Part shown: positions 37,467-49,000 of the stretch, in pieces | Layout: each line of letters opens with the position of its first letter | How positions within the stretch are numbered: the first letter of the stretch is position 1 | Assembly: GCF_000471905.2 (NCBI RefSeq) | Contig: NW_006500031.1 | Location: 374,132 to 438,131 of the forward strand | Length of the DNA stretch: 64,000 nt | Reading direction: 5' to 3' | Source of the DNA: Amborella trichopoda | Taxonomy: Eukaryota; Streptophyta; Magnoliopsida; Amborellales; Amborellaceae | The notes under the pieces: model-generated | Databases searched by the model: none | What the model was told of the DNA's origin: nothing | Seen by the model: only the letters and a program-made list of their open reading frames with translations | Translations under genes and position numbers: made by a program

Positions 37467-37694
37467 GGGATTGTCTATTAAGTGACCATTTATCTGTTGT
37501 ATATGGAGGTCACAATCATTCATACTCATTATATGTCAAATTGGATGGCTTGGAGCGAGTCACGAAGTCTGATAATTTTTTTTTTGAACTTTATGTCTAC
37601 TCAATGATACTCTAACAACCACCTATTTTAAAATTTATGAGATAATTGTGACCTCAACGTATAAAAGAAAAATAGTCTCTTTGTAGACAATCAC
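37467..37694. mobile_element. Family C miniature transposon, copy 6
   Basis: The left end GGGATTGTCTATTAAGTGAC pairs with the right end GTAGACAATCAC, and the arms pair over about 55 bp including GGAGGTCACAATCATTC and GAGATAATTGTGACCTC. A second, more degraded copy lies at about 37,835-38,035. Flanking duplications are not clear. Confidence 0.6.
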
Positions 37695-38039
37695 TTTTTT
37701 AAAATAAATAATTTTTTTTAGAGGGATATGTACATAAATTTCTCTTAAATAAAAGAGCAAACTTCTTGCTATTTAATTATGCTATGGAGAAAAAATAGAC
37801 GATCAATTATTAGATATTTATGGAAAAGGTTAATTTAAATGGCTTAATGGCCACGACGCACAAGTAATTTTGACTATCAGATGCTGCATTTATTTTATTG
37901 ACCACTCTTAAAGTTCAAAAAAAAATTTATCGAACTTTATAACACATCCAAGCTATTAGATTTCATATGGTTATAGATAATGACGACCTCCTTGTATTAA
38001 AGGTAAATGATTTCAACATATATAATCTTTTATAATCAT

Positions 38040-38735
38040 ATTATTTATTTTTAGTATTAAAATTTATTTTCATATCTAATTACAAAATTTTGAACTTCAA
38101 AAATAGTTAAAATCAAGTATATCTATAAACATATGAAAATCTTGTAAATGGAAGGTTTAGATAATGAGTTGCACAATTTCTAGGACTCAAAATCTGTTTT
38201 TTTTTTTTTGGTGGGTTTGTATAGAGCCGAGGTTCTAAACAATTATAATAAAGCTCACCTTCAAATAGTGCTTAAAAGTATGATTTCAATACTCGAAATC
38301 TTCGTAATAGACTTAAAATACATTTTCATATCTACTTATAAAATTTTAAGTTTAAAAAATAGTGTAAATCAAACGGATCTATGAAAACTTGAAAAACTCA
38401 AAAATTGACTGTCCCAAAATACATTACAATATGCACTATTTTCAAAACTTTGAAATTTATTTATTTTTCAGATCCATGTATTTTTATATTGAGATGATCA
38501 ATTTGAGTATATTTGGGCATCAAACAACAACTTGTAGTGAAATTTTTGATGTGGGCTCTTGATTGTTTAGAGCCTTGCTGTTTTTTTCTTTCCTTTTTTT
38601 TTTTCCGATGATCAATTAGACGGTTTTTTTTGTCATTAAAACAACATTTTTTAATGGTTTTTCGAGGTGCATATTTAATTCTACATTATAAGGTTGCTGT
38701 CTTATAAACTTTTTCTAACTCTAAAATCTAGAGAG
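38040..38735. mobile_element. Family B element interrupted by a family A copy
   Basis: Family B sequence runs from about 38,040 (AAATTTATTTTCATATCTAA) to about 38,200. A family A element then begins (GGTTTGTATAGAGCCGAGGT in altered form, about 38,209) and continues to its TTTAGAGCCTTG end near 38,575. Family B resumes (CCGATGATCAATTAGACGG) and ends in the TATAAGGTTGCTGTCTTATA terminus near 38,705. The final TTATAAAC lies only about 55 bp before the SDG40 start codon. Confidence 0.6.
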
Positions 38736-38761
38736 AGATTTGGGATGCTAAGAATTTGTCC

Positions 38762-41700
38762 ATGGATGACCAGAAAGGCCTTGAAGCTTTGTTGAGATGG
38801 GGTGCAGAAGTCGGGATATCCGATTCTCCCCATTCTGTCACGAGCCCCATTTCTTGCTTGGGTCACTCTCTCTCTATCTCTAACTTCCCTGAAGCAGGGG
38901 GGTAAGCCCTAAAAAATCATAGTTTTACTCAATTCAATTGAGATCTCTTCTTCACATTTCAACCAATTTTATATTTGAGATAGATTTCATGGGGTTTATC
39001 CATTTAATTCATTTCCATTGTAGGTGTTACTTGTCACCCTTTTTTATCATTTTCTGCAACACGAGTGTTAAAGTAATTCATTTTGAATGCCATGCGATTT
39101 AATGGGTCTCTGCAATTTGTGAACTTATGTTTTTTGGGATTTTCCAATACTATTGTTTCAATGTTTCTGAAGAATTAATTGGGTTTTCTCTTTTGGTCAA
39201 ACAGATATTTTTTTAAGTTGATACTAAGATGATGAATGTTTGTAATTTCTTCTTCCTTACTTCATTTGATGATTTTGGTTGCAGAAGGGGTTTGGCAGCA
39301 GCTAGAGAACTGAGATGTGGTGAACTCATTCTTAGAGTTCCAAGAAAAGCTCTAATGAACAGGGAGAGTTTGAGGAAGGATGGTAAGTTAACGCCTGGTT
39401 TTCAAAGATACCCTCATCTCACCTCCACTCAGGTAAGCCCTTTGTCTACTACTTAGTGGTGGATTTTAAGTCGAACTTACTCATTTATCTTCAACTCTGA
39501 AAGGTTCCATTTTTAGTTACATTCATTGATTTTTGAGTTCTCTCTCTTTAATGGTTTTTTTTTTTATATGGCTTGGTAATCTGCTACCCTTATGACCGTA
39601 TCAATTTGATATTCTGACATTTTCAACAGCTTCCCTATTTACCAGCCCCAAAAAATAGATCATAGATCAATTTGAAGTTGCCAAATAATCTAAATGGTCA
39701 GAACTTTATTTAATTGTCAAGAAAAATGAAAGAGATTGCTTGCTCGGTCGACATTCAAGAGATCAGTTATATAGAACTCCAGACTGCAGAACAAGTTCCA
39801 TTGGCATGATTTAATTTGTGAAAAAGAAGGCCAAAAGGACTCGGCTTGCGTCTTTTGTTTTCTAATAATAATTGAAGTTTTCCTGTTACACTATCCCTGA
39901 GGCTTACTGCAACAAGTGTAATTTTATAGGTGTTAACTGTATATTTGCTGGCTGAAGTGGGGAAAGGGAGCAGTTCATGGTGGTACCCTTATTTGGTGCA
40001 GTTACCCCGGACTTATGATATTCTGGCTACCTTCAATCAGTTTGAAATCCAAGCTTTGCAAGTTCAGTTTCATTCCAATTTTATTTTCTTTTTCTTATTA
40101 TAAGTAGCATATTATTGCATTCTTAGGGACAGGTACGAATATTGATAAACATTGACATTCAAAAGATGTATGACGTCAAATTTCATGAATTTTATGTTAC
40201 TCGATACCATTCCAAACTTTGTTGACTTTATCTGGGATTCTGGGCTAAGCAATAAAAAACCATAGAAAAATAAACATAAAAAAAAAAAAAGAAGTTGAAA
40301 ACTGAAAATTTGCAGTGCATGTATAGGTGGCTGATGCTATCTCGGCTTCTAAAAAGTCAATTTCCAAGCTCCAATTCGAGTGGAAAGAAACCCAAGGCCT
40401 TATGAAAGAGATCAATTTGAAGCCCCAACTCTTGAGCTTTCAATCATGGCTATGGGCTTCTGCAACTGTGAGTGAGTGGCTCATAACCCGATATCTTAAG
40501 TTTATAGGCATTATCTTCGTTGTCGATCTAAATAATCTAAACATGTGTATGTTTTCTGTTTATTTTGCAAGATATCCTCTCGTACATTGCATATACCTTG
40601 GGATGATGCTGGGTGCTTATGCCCTGTTGGAGACCTTTTCAATTATGATGCACCTGAGATGGATGCATGTATCTCTGGTGAACTGGAAACGAAGGTAAAT
40701 GAATTGCTTTGTATACATATCTGATTTACTGCACTATCTAAAGTGTGTCCTTTGCAGTCTATGGATCAAAACTCTTTGCGGAGTGATATAAACATTGGAG
40801 AGGACTCCGATGCTGAAGAATGTTGTGAGAACTTTCAAAGGCTAGTCGATGGTGGGTTCGAGGAAGATGTGGGTGCTTACTGCTTTTATGCAAGAAAAAG
40901 ATACAAAAGAGGAGAACAGGTATACATCATATTTTGCTTGAATTTCCAATGGTACTGCTTAGCGCACATTCAAGTAGTTGCTTTGATTTGGGTGGATACC
41001 ATTGGAGTCAACCTGGCCCAACTCTCTACTTTTTGATAAGCTTCAAAAGCCATGTGTTAAAAAATTTTGATATTTCTAATTGATCATGGTGCATGAGATA
41101 TAATTTTTCTCCACTCTTATTTGCTTGTCTATGCTTTTGTGGTTGTTGATAGCATGAAAATTTTGTTATTGTAAAAGACTTGACAATATGGATCACAATG
41201 CCAGTTAAGTCCTCCAGTTCATTTCCTATCCTTGGAGGCTCAAGGACATACCTATGGGAAAGTTAGGAAGTACTGATTGCCATATACATATATTGATACA
41301 TAGATGGATAACAGGAGAGAGGATAAACTGAAATTAGACTTACGTAGCCCCAATAGGTGATAAAATGGGTGAAAGTAGACTTGGGTGGTCTAGTCATGTG
41401 TAGTGTCGACTTAAAACAACACTGGTTAGGAGGGGTGATTTGGTGCAAGTGGAAGGCTTTAAAAGGACAAGGAGAAGGCGGAGTGTGAAGAAAGGAGTAG
41501 CTTAGCTACCCGGTATGTGTGCTCGGTGTGCAGCACCCCAAAGGATATGGTTGGAAGTAGCGAAAAAATATATGGTGACTTATTGTTTGACTGAGGGTAT
41601 GGCCCTTGATAGAGTGGAATGGTGAAACAGGATTCGTGTGGCCAACCCCAAATAGTTGGGATAAGGCTCGAATGATGATGGTGATGATATACCATTAGCT

Positions 41701-43082
41701 CGTGGATTAGGATTTTTGCTTGGGTGGGAATTTCACAAGAATCTGTCAGTAGGCATTTGATGTCGTAGTTTGGCGCCTAGTGTATGAGAGAGAGGTCTAA
41801 GATCTGAACCTCTCACGTGCAAACTAAGCTGAACCACCCAAAAAATTGCTGGAATCTGATTCTTGCATCTGGAAAGTTCTACTGTGAAGTCTTGTTTCAA
41901 AAAAGCATGTTCATGGAATGTGGTAGTTGTAGTTCATGTGGTTTTTTTTGTTTTTTTGATAATGTTAACCTTAGTTCATGTGGTTGTTAACTGCTTCTGG
42001 TGGTTTGTTACCTTTCTCATCTTGTTTTTTAATGGCATTAATATGGGATATGATTCATTTTAGGATCAGAAATCAGTAAAATGTTAACCTTCTGTTACAT
42101 TTGTGGAAACAACCACAATATCCCAAAAGATCTTTAAACGAGCTTACTTATGTTGCTTTAATTAAGATGGACAAAATTTCTTCCGTTGCAGGGAGCAGCT
42201 GAGAATAACTATTGTTCATCATTTGTGATGAAATTCCTGTGTCTTTTTTTTGTTTCATGTCATCGCGCATTTGCTATTTTCCAAGATTTACAATGTTGTC
42301 TTAGTTCCTGCATTTTCATGTAGTGCACATACAGTTGCATGGCTATTCATAATGAAATGAATGAGTCTCTCTCTCTCCCACCCCCCCCCCCTTCCAAAAT
42401 ATTCTCACAGGTCTTCTTGTGTTATGGCACATACACCAACCTAGAGCTTCTGGAGCACTATGGCTTCCTTTTAAGCAGAAACCCAGGTGACAAAATCCCT
42501 ATTCTTGTGGGAGAAGACACAGTTCAGATAAATGACTCTCTTCACATTCAGCAGGATGGGAGACCGTCATTCTCAACTCTTTGTGCCCTGCGCTTGCTCT
42601 TCACTCCCCAAAAGCTTCGAAAGGCAGCAGGACGGCTTGCTTACTCAGGAATTCAACTTTCTAGAGAGAACGAGACATCAGCTATGAGTTGGGTTGTGAA
42701 GAAATGTCATGGTCTCTTGCAGGAGCTCCCAACCACACTAGAAGAAGATGGTCTATTACTGAAATACATTGAAAATATGCTGAAATATTTCAAAGAAGAG
42801 GACAAGAAACCTTCGAATGGAAGTTTTCTCAAATGGGCGACTGAAGAAAAGCAAGGATTGGGTTGGGTAAGCGAGATGATGGAGTTTCTTGAGATGTATG
42901 GCTTGAAGGATTGTTTTATATCAGGAGAGAGAAAGTTGTCAAGGAGGTTAGAGAGATCACTAAGAAGGTGGAGGATGGCAGTTCAATGGAGGTTGATGTA
43001 TAAGAAAACTCTTTGTGATTGTGTTATCTATTGTACTGGCATGATTCAACAACTTTCTTCTCAGTCTCTTGAATCAAGGTAA
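38762..43082 (+). CDS. SDG40: SET-domain protein, SDG40-like methyltransferase
   Basis: Seven exons: 38,762-38,901; 39,285-39,432; 39,930-40,061; 40,327-40,467; 40,572-40,694; 40,758-40,919; 42,411-43,082. All junctions are GT/AG and keep frame, giving about 505 residues (Arabidopsis SDG40 is close to 490). Exon 1 gives LEALLRWGAEVGISDS, and the split SET domain starts at GRGLAAARELRCGELILRVP. The core has WLWASATISSRTLHIPWDD, then CPVGDLFNYDAP (N211-Y212 where many SET proteins have NHS). GEQVFLCYGTYTNLELLEHY (residues 280-299) closes the cofactor and product site. The C-terminal half resembles the Rubisco LSMT substrate-binding domain and ends WRMAVQWRLMYKKTLCDC. The family methylates lysines in proteins, with S-adenosylmethionine as cofactor; the substrate is unknown to me. 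Intron 6 (1.49 kb) contains an RTE fragment. The stop reads AGG TAA GC, which also resembles a splice donor, so a further exon cannot be excluded. Confidence 0.9.
41230..41695 (+). mobile_element. RTE-type LINE 3' end inside an SDG40 intron
   Basis: Matches the tail of the LINE at 33.2-33.49 kb: GATAAAATGGGTGAAAGTAG, GTTAGGAGGGGTGATTTGGT, GGTATGGCCCTTGATAGAGT and GGGATAAGGCTCGAATGATG, ending in ATGATGGTGATGATAT. It lies in sense orientation in intron 6 and contains an unrelated stretch of about 60 bp near 41,480-41,540. Too short and broken to encode protein. Confidence 0.8.
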
Positions 43083-46016
43083 GCAAGAGCTCCTTTCTAT
43101 ATTAAGTGTGGAACTCCTATCTTTAGAGAGGAGTTTATAGGAGGAGAAGAGCTGGCTTCTAGTTTGAATGTAAAACTTAGTCCTTTGGTAGGACTTCATA
43201 AAAAGAGCAATATATAAGGAGGTTTAATTTGCTAAAGAAATCACACTACAAAACGAGAGAAAGAAATACAAGCTTGTTATTTGAAGGGGAACCATAACAA
43301 ATATGGATAGAGATATATGGATATGAGAAAAAAACGATTTCAAGTCTTAAAATAGTGTCTTTTGCAGCATATTATCTTGATTGTTCATTTTCAAGATTTT
43401 CAAATGTTTATAGATGTGCTCAATTTGTACCAATTCATAATTAGGGTTGGAAATAGATTTTCAAGCTTATGCTCGGCACTGGAACTACATCTTTCATAAG
43501 GGTTTGGAGAGCCATTGGTTTTTTAGGATTTATGCCTTGAGTAAACGGCACCCAATTGAAAATTCATAATCCATCATTGATTATTTCCATGATCGAGTCA
43601 CCATGTTCACAAGTGAATGGAAGATGCATATGTTTTATGATCTATCGTTATGCAATAATATTACCTTTCTATTCAGTCCAAAATTATGAAATCCCACATT
43701 GCAGTTACTCTGTTATGCTGTCAATAGTATATAAGCCACTGGAATTAGTTTTCATCGATTCCCATATTATCAATAGTAGATAATTTGAAAAAATAAACTT
43801 CTTTTGATTTAGTTTCGAAAATACCACAAACACAAGTTTGGAATAGTTGAAAAGGTGTAAAATGTTAAAAAAGGAATTTGTGTAAATATCTCTTTGGGAA
43901 AAGGCTATAATGATGATGATGATGCCATTTATTTTTTAAATTTAAAAAAAAGTCCCTAATATTTTCTATTTTATTTTCATGTCCATTTTTTAAGAGTGTA
44001 TAGTATTTCAATTTTATTTTTTATTTTTTATTATACATGGGTTTGAGCGTAAATTTTCTATGTCCATATTTGGCATCATCATGTATCCATCAAAAAATAT
44101 AAAAAGTAACTAAATAAAAATAACATGACCAAAATATTTGTACAAAATTTAGGGGTATATTGGTTATGCCGTCATTTTTAATATGAAATTTTTATTCTTA
44201 TATTATTTCTCATGCATGATAGTGAGAAGTTTGGATATCGTAGATTTGAGCTTAATCCAATGTATAGGAAAACAGTTAAAACTAAAATATGATACATGCT
44301 CTAAAAAAAGTAAAACATGAGCGTAAAATATACAATATTGAGAGAAATTTTAAATTGAGTGCAGAATATAAGGGACATTTATGTAAATTTTTCAATGTTT
44401 ATTAAATAGTTGAATAGTTAGGTGTACTTCGATAAATTTTCATATTATCAAAAGGTCTATTATAAAGTGAGGAGGTTCATCTTGAATTATATCTTTTAGT
44501 CTCTCTCGTCATGGTATTGTAGTGCTCTGAATTCGAATACTGGATTCATAGACATTATTAATAACAGTTAATATAGTTGCGAAGAATAAAACAACCTCTT
44601 ACACATGTAGATACCAAAAAACTGACCAGTTCAAAGAGAGAAAACCAGTGTTAAGAGGAAATGTTTGCCTAGCACACACCATAGAAACATGTTAAGCTCA
44701 AGAACATAACATTTAGGGGTAGAAAATGAATCAAAGAACCAACCATTATTAGGAGAGAAAATGCAAAAAAGAACTAATATTAAGTGGGTAGAGAATGCAA
44801 GAGAACCAGGAGCTAGAGAGTGAAGGCAAATGCTAACCATGGTTGTACATGTATGTATTTGTCTGAATGTCAGGTAGAAGAGAAGAGAGAAACACAGATA
44901 AAAGTGCAAGAAAAACAGTTCTGCTATGACTGGTTCCTCTATTAGAGATTTAAAGGTATGAATCATGTTCATCAAAAGCTAAGAGCTCAGAGAGGAAAGC
45001 TAATCGCAGATGAAAATGCCATTTGCTCGAACTCTTACATTAATCTGCCATGCATTTGTATTTGATGGTGGTGGTAATCCTTGCCAACAAGAACTCCATT
45101 ATACCTATCTGTGTAATCTTTCGCTCTCAAATTATGACAATTCCATTAACCTCCATTCTGGCTCTCTCTCTCTCATCCTATTGTACCTTTTGGTTACAAT
45201 TTTTGGAATGTTATTTATGGCATAGTTCAGTGGTAGGAATTGAACTTGACATGTAGCCATGCTAAATGTCTGCTTCTAACCACTAAAGCTCAAGTCGAAT
45301 TCCTAATTTTTGGAATGTTATTGTCTCTCTCTCAAACTATACAGCTTTTCATTACATTACATGGGTTGTCCATGAGCCATTAACTATGCTTGCTAATGTC
45401 GAAATGATATTGTAAGTGAATGTCGATTTTCTTGGGAGTACATAGCATATGCACGACATGTGAGCTGAAAAGGGCACAGGCAGAGCATCCACTGTCAGTT
45501 TATAAAGAAAAGGATCATGGAGTTAATTTGGACCCAAGTGATTCCTGCAGTTTCCGATCATGTCCATACTGTAAACATCTCCATCATCTGACTTCTACAC
45601 AGAGTTTGATCAATGTGTGCGTGGTTTCTTAACAAACATTGTCCATGCTCTGGTCCCTTGCCCTTCTCCTTGGTTAGATATTTTTTCTTTTAGAACTTTT
45701 ATATGTGCACAAAACATTGAACCCAAATTTACATAGACAAACATATTTCTTTGTTTATTTTGATATCACAAGTACAAATAGATCACAAACAATTTGGAGA
45801 AAAAAAAAATCAAATCAAATGGAAGAAAACCGTCATCTCAGTCCAAACAAATGTGTGAAATTTAGTTACGCAAATCCCAGTCATCAATGGGATCAACTCT
45901 GAGTGCGAGGCTTCTTAGTAAAGCATGTCGTGAGAATCCTGTAAAACCCAAATACTTCAGTCACTGAATAGTCATGAGATATGTTCCAAACTTTGGAGGC
46001 CAGATTGTCGGTTCTC
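43083..46016. other. Intergenic between convergent genes, repeat remnants
   Basis: The first 150 bp are probably the SDG40 3' untranslated region. A family B remnant lies at 43,310-43,545 (ATATGGATATGAGAAAAAAA, TTCATTTTCAAGATTTTCAA). A minimal RTE 3' tail (GGCTATAATGATGATGATGA) sits at about 43,905-43,925. An AT-rich repeat at 43,930-44,460 is related to 54,660-55,220. The open frames at 44,631-45,902 show no domains. The SUS 3' untranslated region probably occupies the last few hundred bases. Confidence 0.4.
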
Positions 46017-49000
46017 TCACCTTTGCACCTTCGATTCCGTTCTTCTGCTGTCATAAAGGAAATCAGTGCACTATTAGTTCCAACCATGATTCTCCATTAT
46101 GATCAAAAACCAAATTTCGAACATCGCAAACAAAATTTCTGAATTTTTGTCTATAACATGTCTCTGTGTTTCCAAGGAACTTCACTAGACCCACACAAAC
46201 ACCAATTTGTAAACTTTCATATGACCCCCAAACATCCCTCTTCATTTAAATGAAACCCTTGTTTCTAGCTAATAATATATCAAGCATCAATGTAAGCCAT
46301 AAAGCCGATCCCTTTATTGTGTCTGAGAAAGTGCCTGGCAAGAAAGATACAAATAAAAACCATTTTATAAGGGGGATGCTACTATGACAAGTTGCAAACG
46401 CCCAGACGGAACCAGGTGAGTCCAAAGGAACTAGACCATTTCCCATTCCTACAAGGAACCAGGTCAGTCTGGGCCGATTCCTGGTCCGGATTGGCAATTC
46501 CCAATCATGACTACCAGGTTTTAAAACACCACCTAGAACTTTGAAGAATTGAGACATTGTGCAAACAGGTATATTTGTGGTTATCCCTCTTTCAAAAACA
46601 AGTATCGACCATTTGGTAGGACGTACCCCAATGGTAATATGTTGGTAAATTCCCTATGTAAAGTCAAATTGTACGATTTCAGCCACAAACATGGTAGAAT
46701 TTTCAGCCCTAACTATGGTTGAACTTTGGCCAAGAAATTTGACTCAGCCAAAAGAAAAATCGTGCGATACTGTGTTAGTATAAAAGGTGACCTTGCCATA
46801 AATGGTAACACTTACCGAGTTGGTTGAGGGGCTACTACTATTGGTCCAGCTTCAGGTTTCTTCACTTCAACATCACTTGGTATTGCTACTTTACTTGCCT
46901 ATAACCCAAATTCAAAGTAAAAAACAGAAGTTAAAGGTAACAAACACAACTTAGATCAAATATGAACAATTCAAAACCAAGATATAAAATTCAGAACTAA
47001 AATACGAGACTCCAGATTTCTCTTTTGTCATAAACAGTCAAAATTAAATGTTCAGAAATAATAGCTATTTCCCTAGGAAGGCATGAATATTAAATATTCA
47101 AGACCTACAAGCATTAGGATATCAGTTTTTCCTGATATTGGTACTCTTAGTTCCCTGTATCATTTTGAAATTCTCAACTCACCATATTTCTAAACTGCAA
47201 ATTGAACAGCATCTGCAAATATCTCAATTTGGCCTGTCTCTGTTCCTTATTTAATTGCTTGTAGAAACCATAAATTGCTCCCATGTTCACAAGCTTAGTG
47301 GCATAAATCTTCCAAGTATAACTGCAAAAAAGGAAACAAAAAGAAAATGACCCATAATTGAAAATTCTAAGCTCCTTTGCACTATTTATAAGATATAATA
47401 AAGAATATTGTCAGAAGTTCCATCAATTGAAACTGCCAAAAAATTATTTGGTTTCTTTTTTTATAGTTCAAATCATTGCTTTCTTGCAAATGGATAGTTG
47501 GGCTTTTTTTAACTTACCATTCATAAATGCGTTGAAGCCCTGCAGTGGAGAACTTATTCCAGTGCTCGGGGTCTGCATTACATTTCTCAAAGAAATCTAC
47601 AAGTTTGTTGCTCGATTCATTGCCATTATTAGGATCAATAAGGAAGCCCGAGACGCCATCTACAATTATCTCCGCTGGGCCTCCTTGATTGGTCGCAAAG
47701 GTGGGCAGCCCAGATGTCATCGCCTCCACAACTGTGAGCCCAAATGCTTCATAGAGAGCAGGCTGAGAAATAATGAAGGAAACAAACTTAAAAAATGAGA
47801 CAAATAGTTGATTGCCACAGATCTTGAGAAAGAAACACAACGAATGAAGATAATTTGATTGCATCCCTAGATAATAGGAGAAAAAGGATTGTAGGGAGCA
47901 AAGCTAGACATGATCAAGACTAGTAAATGCAATACAGTATGCAGATCGTACCTGTACAAAAGCTCCCTTTGTATCAGCAATGCAACGATATAATTCACTG
48001 TTCCGAACCCTATCAGTTTGAGCTGCAATCCACCTAAACTGACCCTTCAACTGGTACTTCTCCATTAGTGAATGCATCTTCTTAATCTCACTCATCTCTT
48101 CCCTATCCTTCGATTTTGTGGCATCAAAGAAACCACCAACCACAACAAGATTGACCAGTTTCCTGAGCCTCTCATTCTTCGCATACCACTCAGTTAAACC
48201 CGTTACATTCTTGACTATGTCAAGCCTTGCCATGGTGAAGATTATGGGTTTCTTTCTATCTGCAAGAAATCCTCTGTTGTTGCACATATTTAAGATGTTA
48301 GCATCGATTATTGTGGCTTCTATTTTACATCACAAAAGATTGAATGGAAGGACAGTTTTCAGAAAATTTTGGAGTAGTGATATGAAAAGTAGTGCTTTAG
48401 GATGAAAAAACACTGATTTAGAGAGGGAAAGAGAGAGAATCTTTGCCTCTTAACTTTGTAGTTAGGACCTATGATTGTTGCTTTATGGTCTTTGCATCCC
48501 AGCTCACCCACCCAAAAAAAAAAAAATACAGTCCAATGTACTTTCACTATCAAATCCTCCCTGTTATATTTTGAAGAAAACTTTTGATTCTACATTGAGA
48601 GTGTGCAACACTAACATCTTTTCCTTGTTATATAATTATAGTATAAAACCTAAATTCTATAGAGAACGTGAGAGACTCACATGTGGTCCTTGTTATCTTC
48701 TTTGCTGTAGAGGAGCTCCTCTATTACAGGATGTAAAGAAGTAAGGCGTTTTTGTTTCTGGGTATGGGGGAAATAAATCGACATATCAGCGCCAGGTGAC
48801 ACAATGTTGAACTTGGGGTCAAAGACATCGATGCCAGAAACAACTCGGTGTAGGCCAGGCATAGTAAAAGCAGCATGAGCTTCATATTGCCCTTGTCTAT
48901 CCTTGCTATTACATAGAAGTTACGTGATCACAAAACAAAACCAATTTGAGCATTTGAAGGAACATAAAAGTTTCTTTACCACAAAATAAAACCAATTTGA

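Noticed and set aside
42339..42410. Start codon upstream of SDG40 exon 7
   Set aside because: The reading before 42,411 is a C-rich intron end; the AG at 42,409-42,410 is the acceptor that keeps the SET-domain frame.
44500..44560. tRNA-like or SINE B-box near ATTCGAATACTGG
   Set aside because: No matching A-box or cloverleaf could be drawn, and no 3' tail is present.
47358..48405. Plus-strand open frames across SUS exons 12-14
   Set aside because: They are antisense shadows of conserved sucrose synthase exons.
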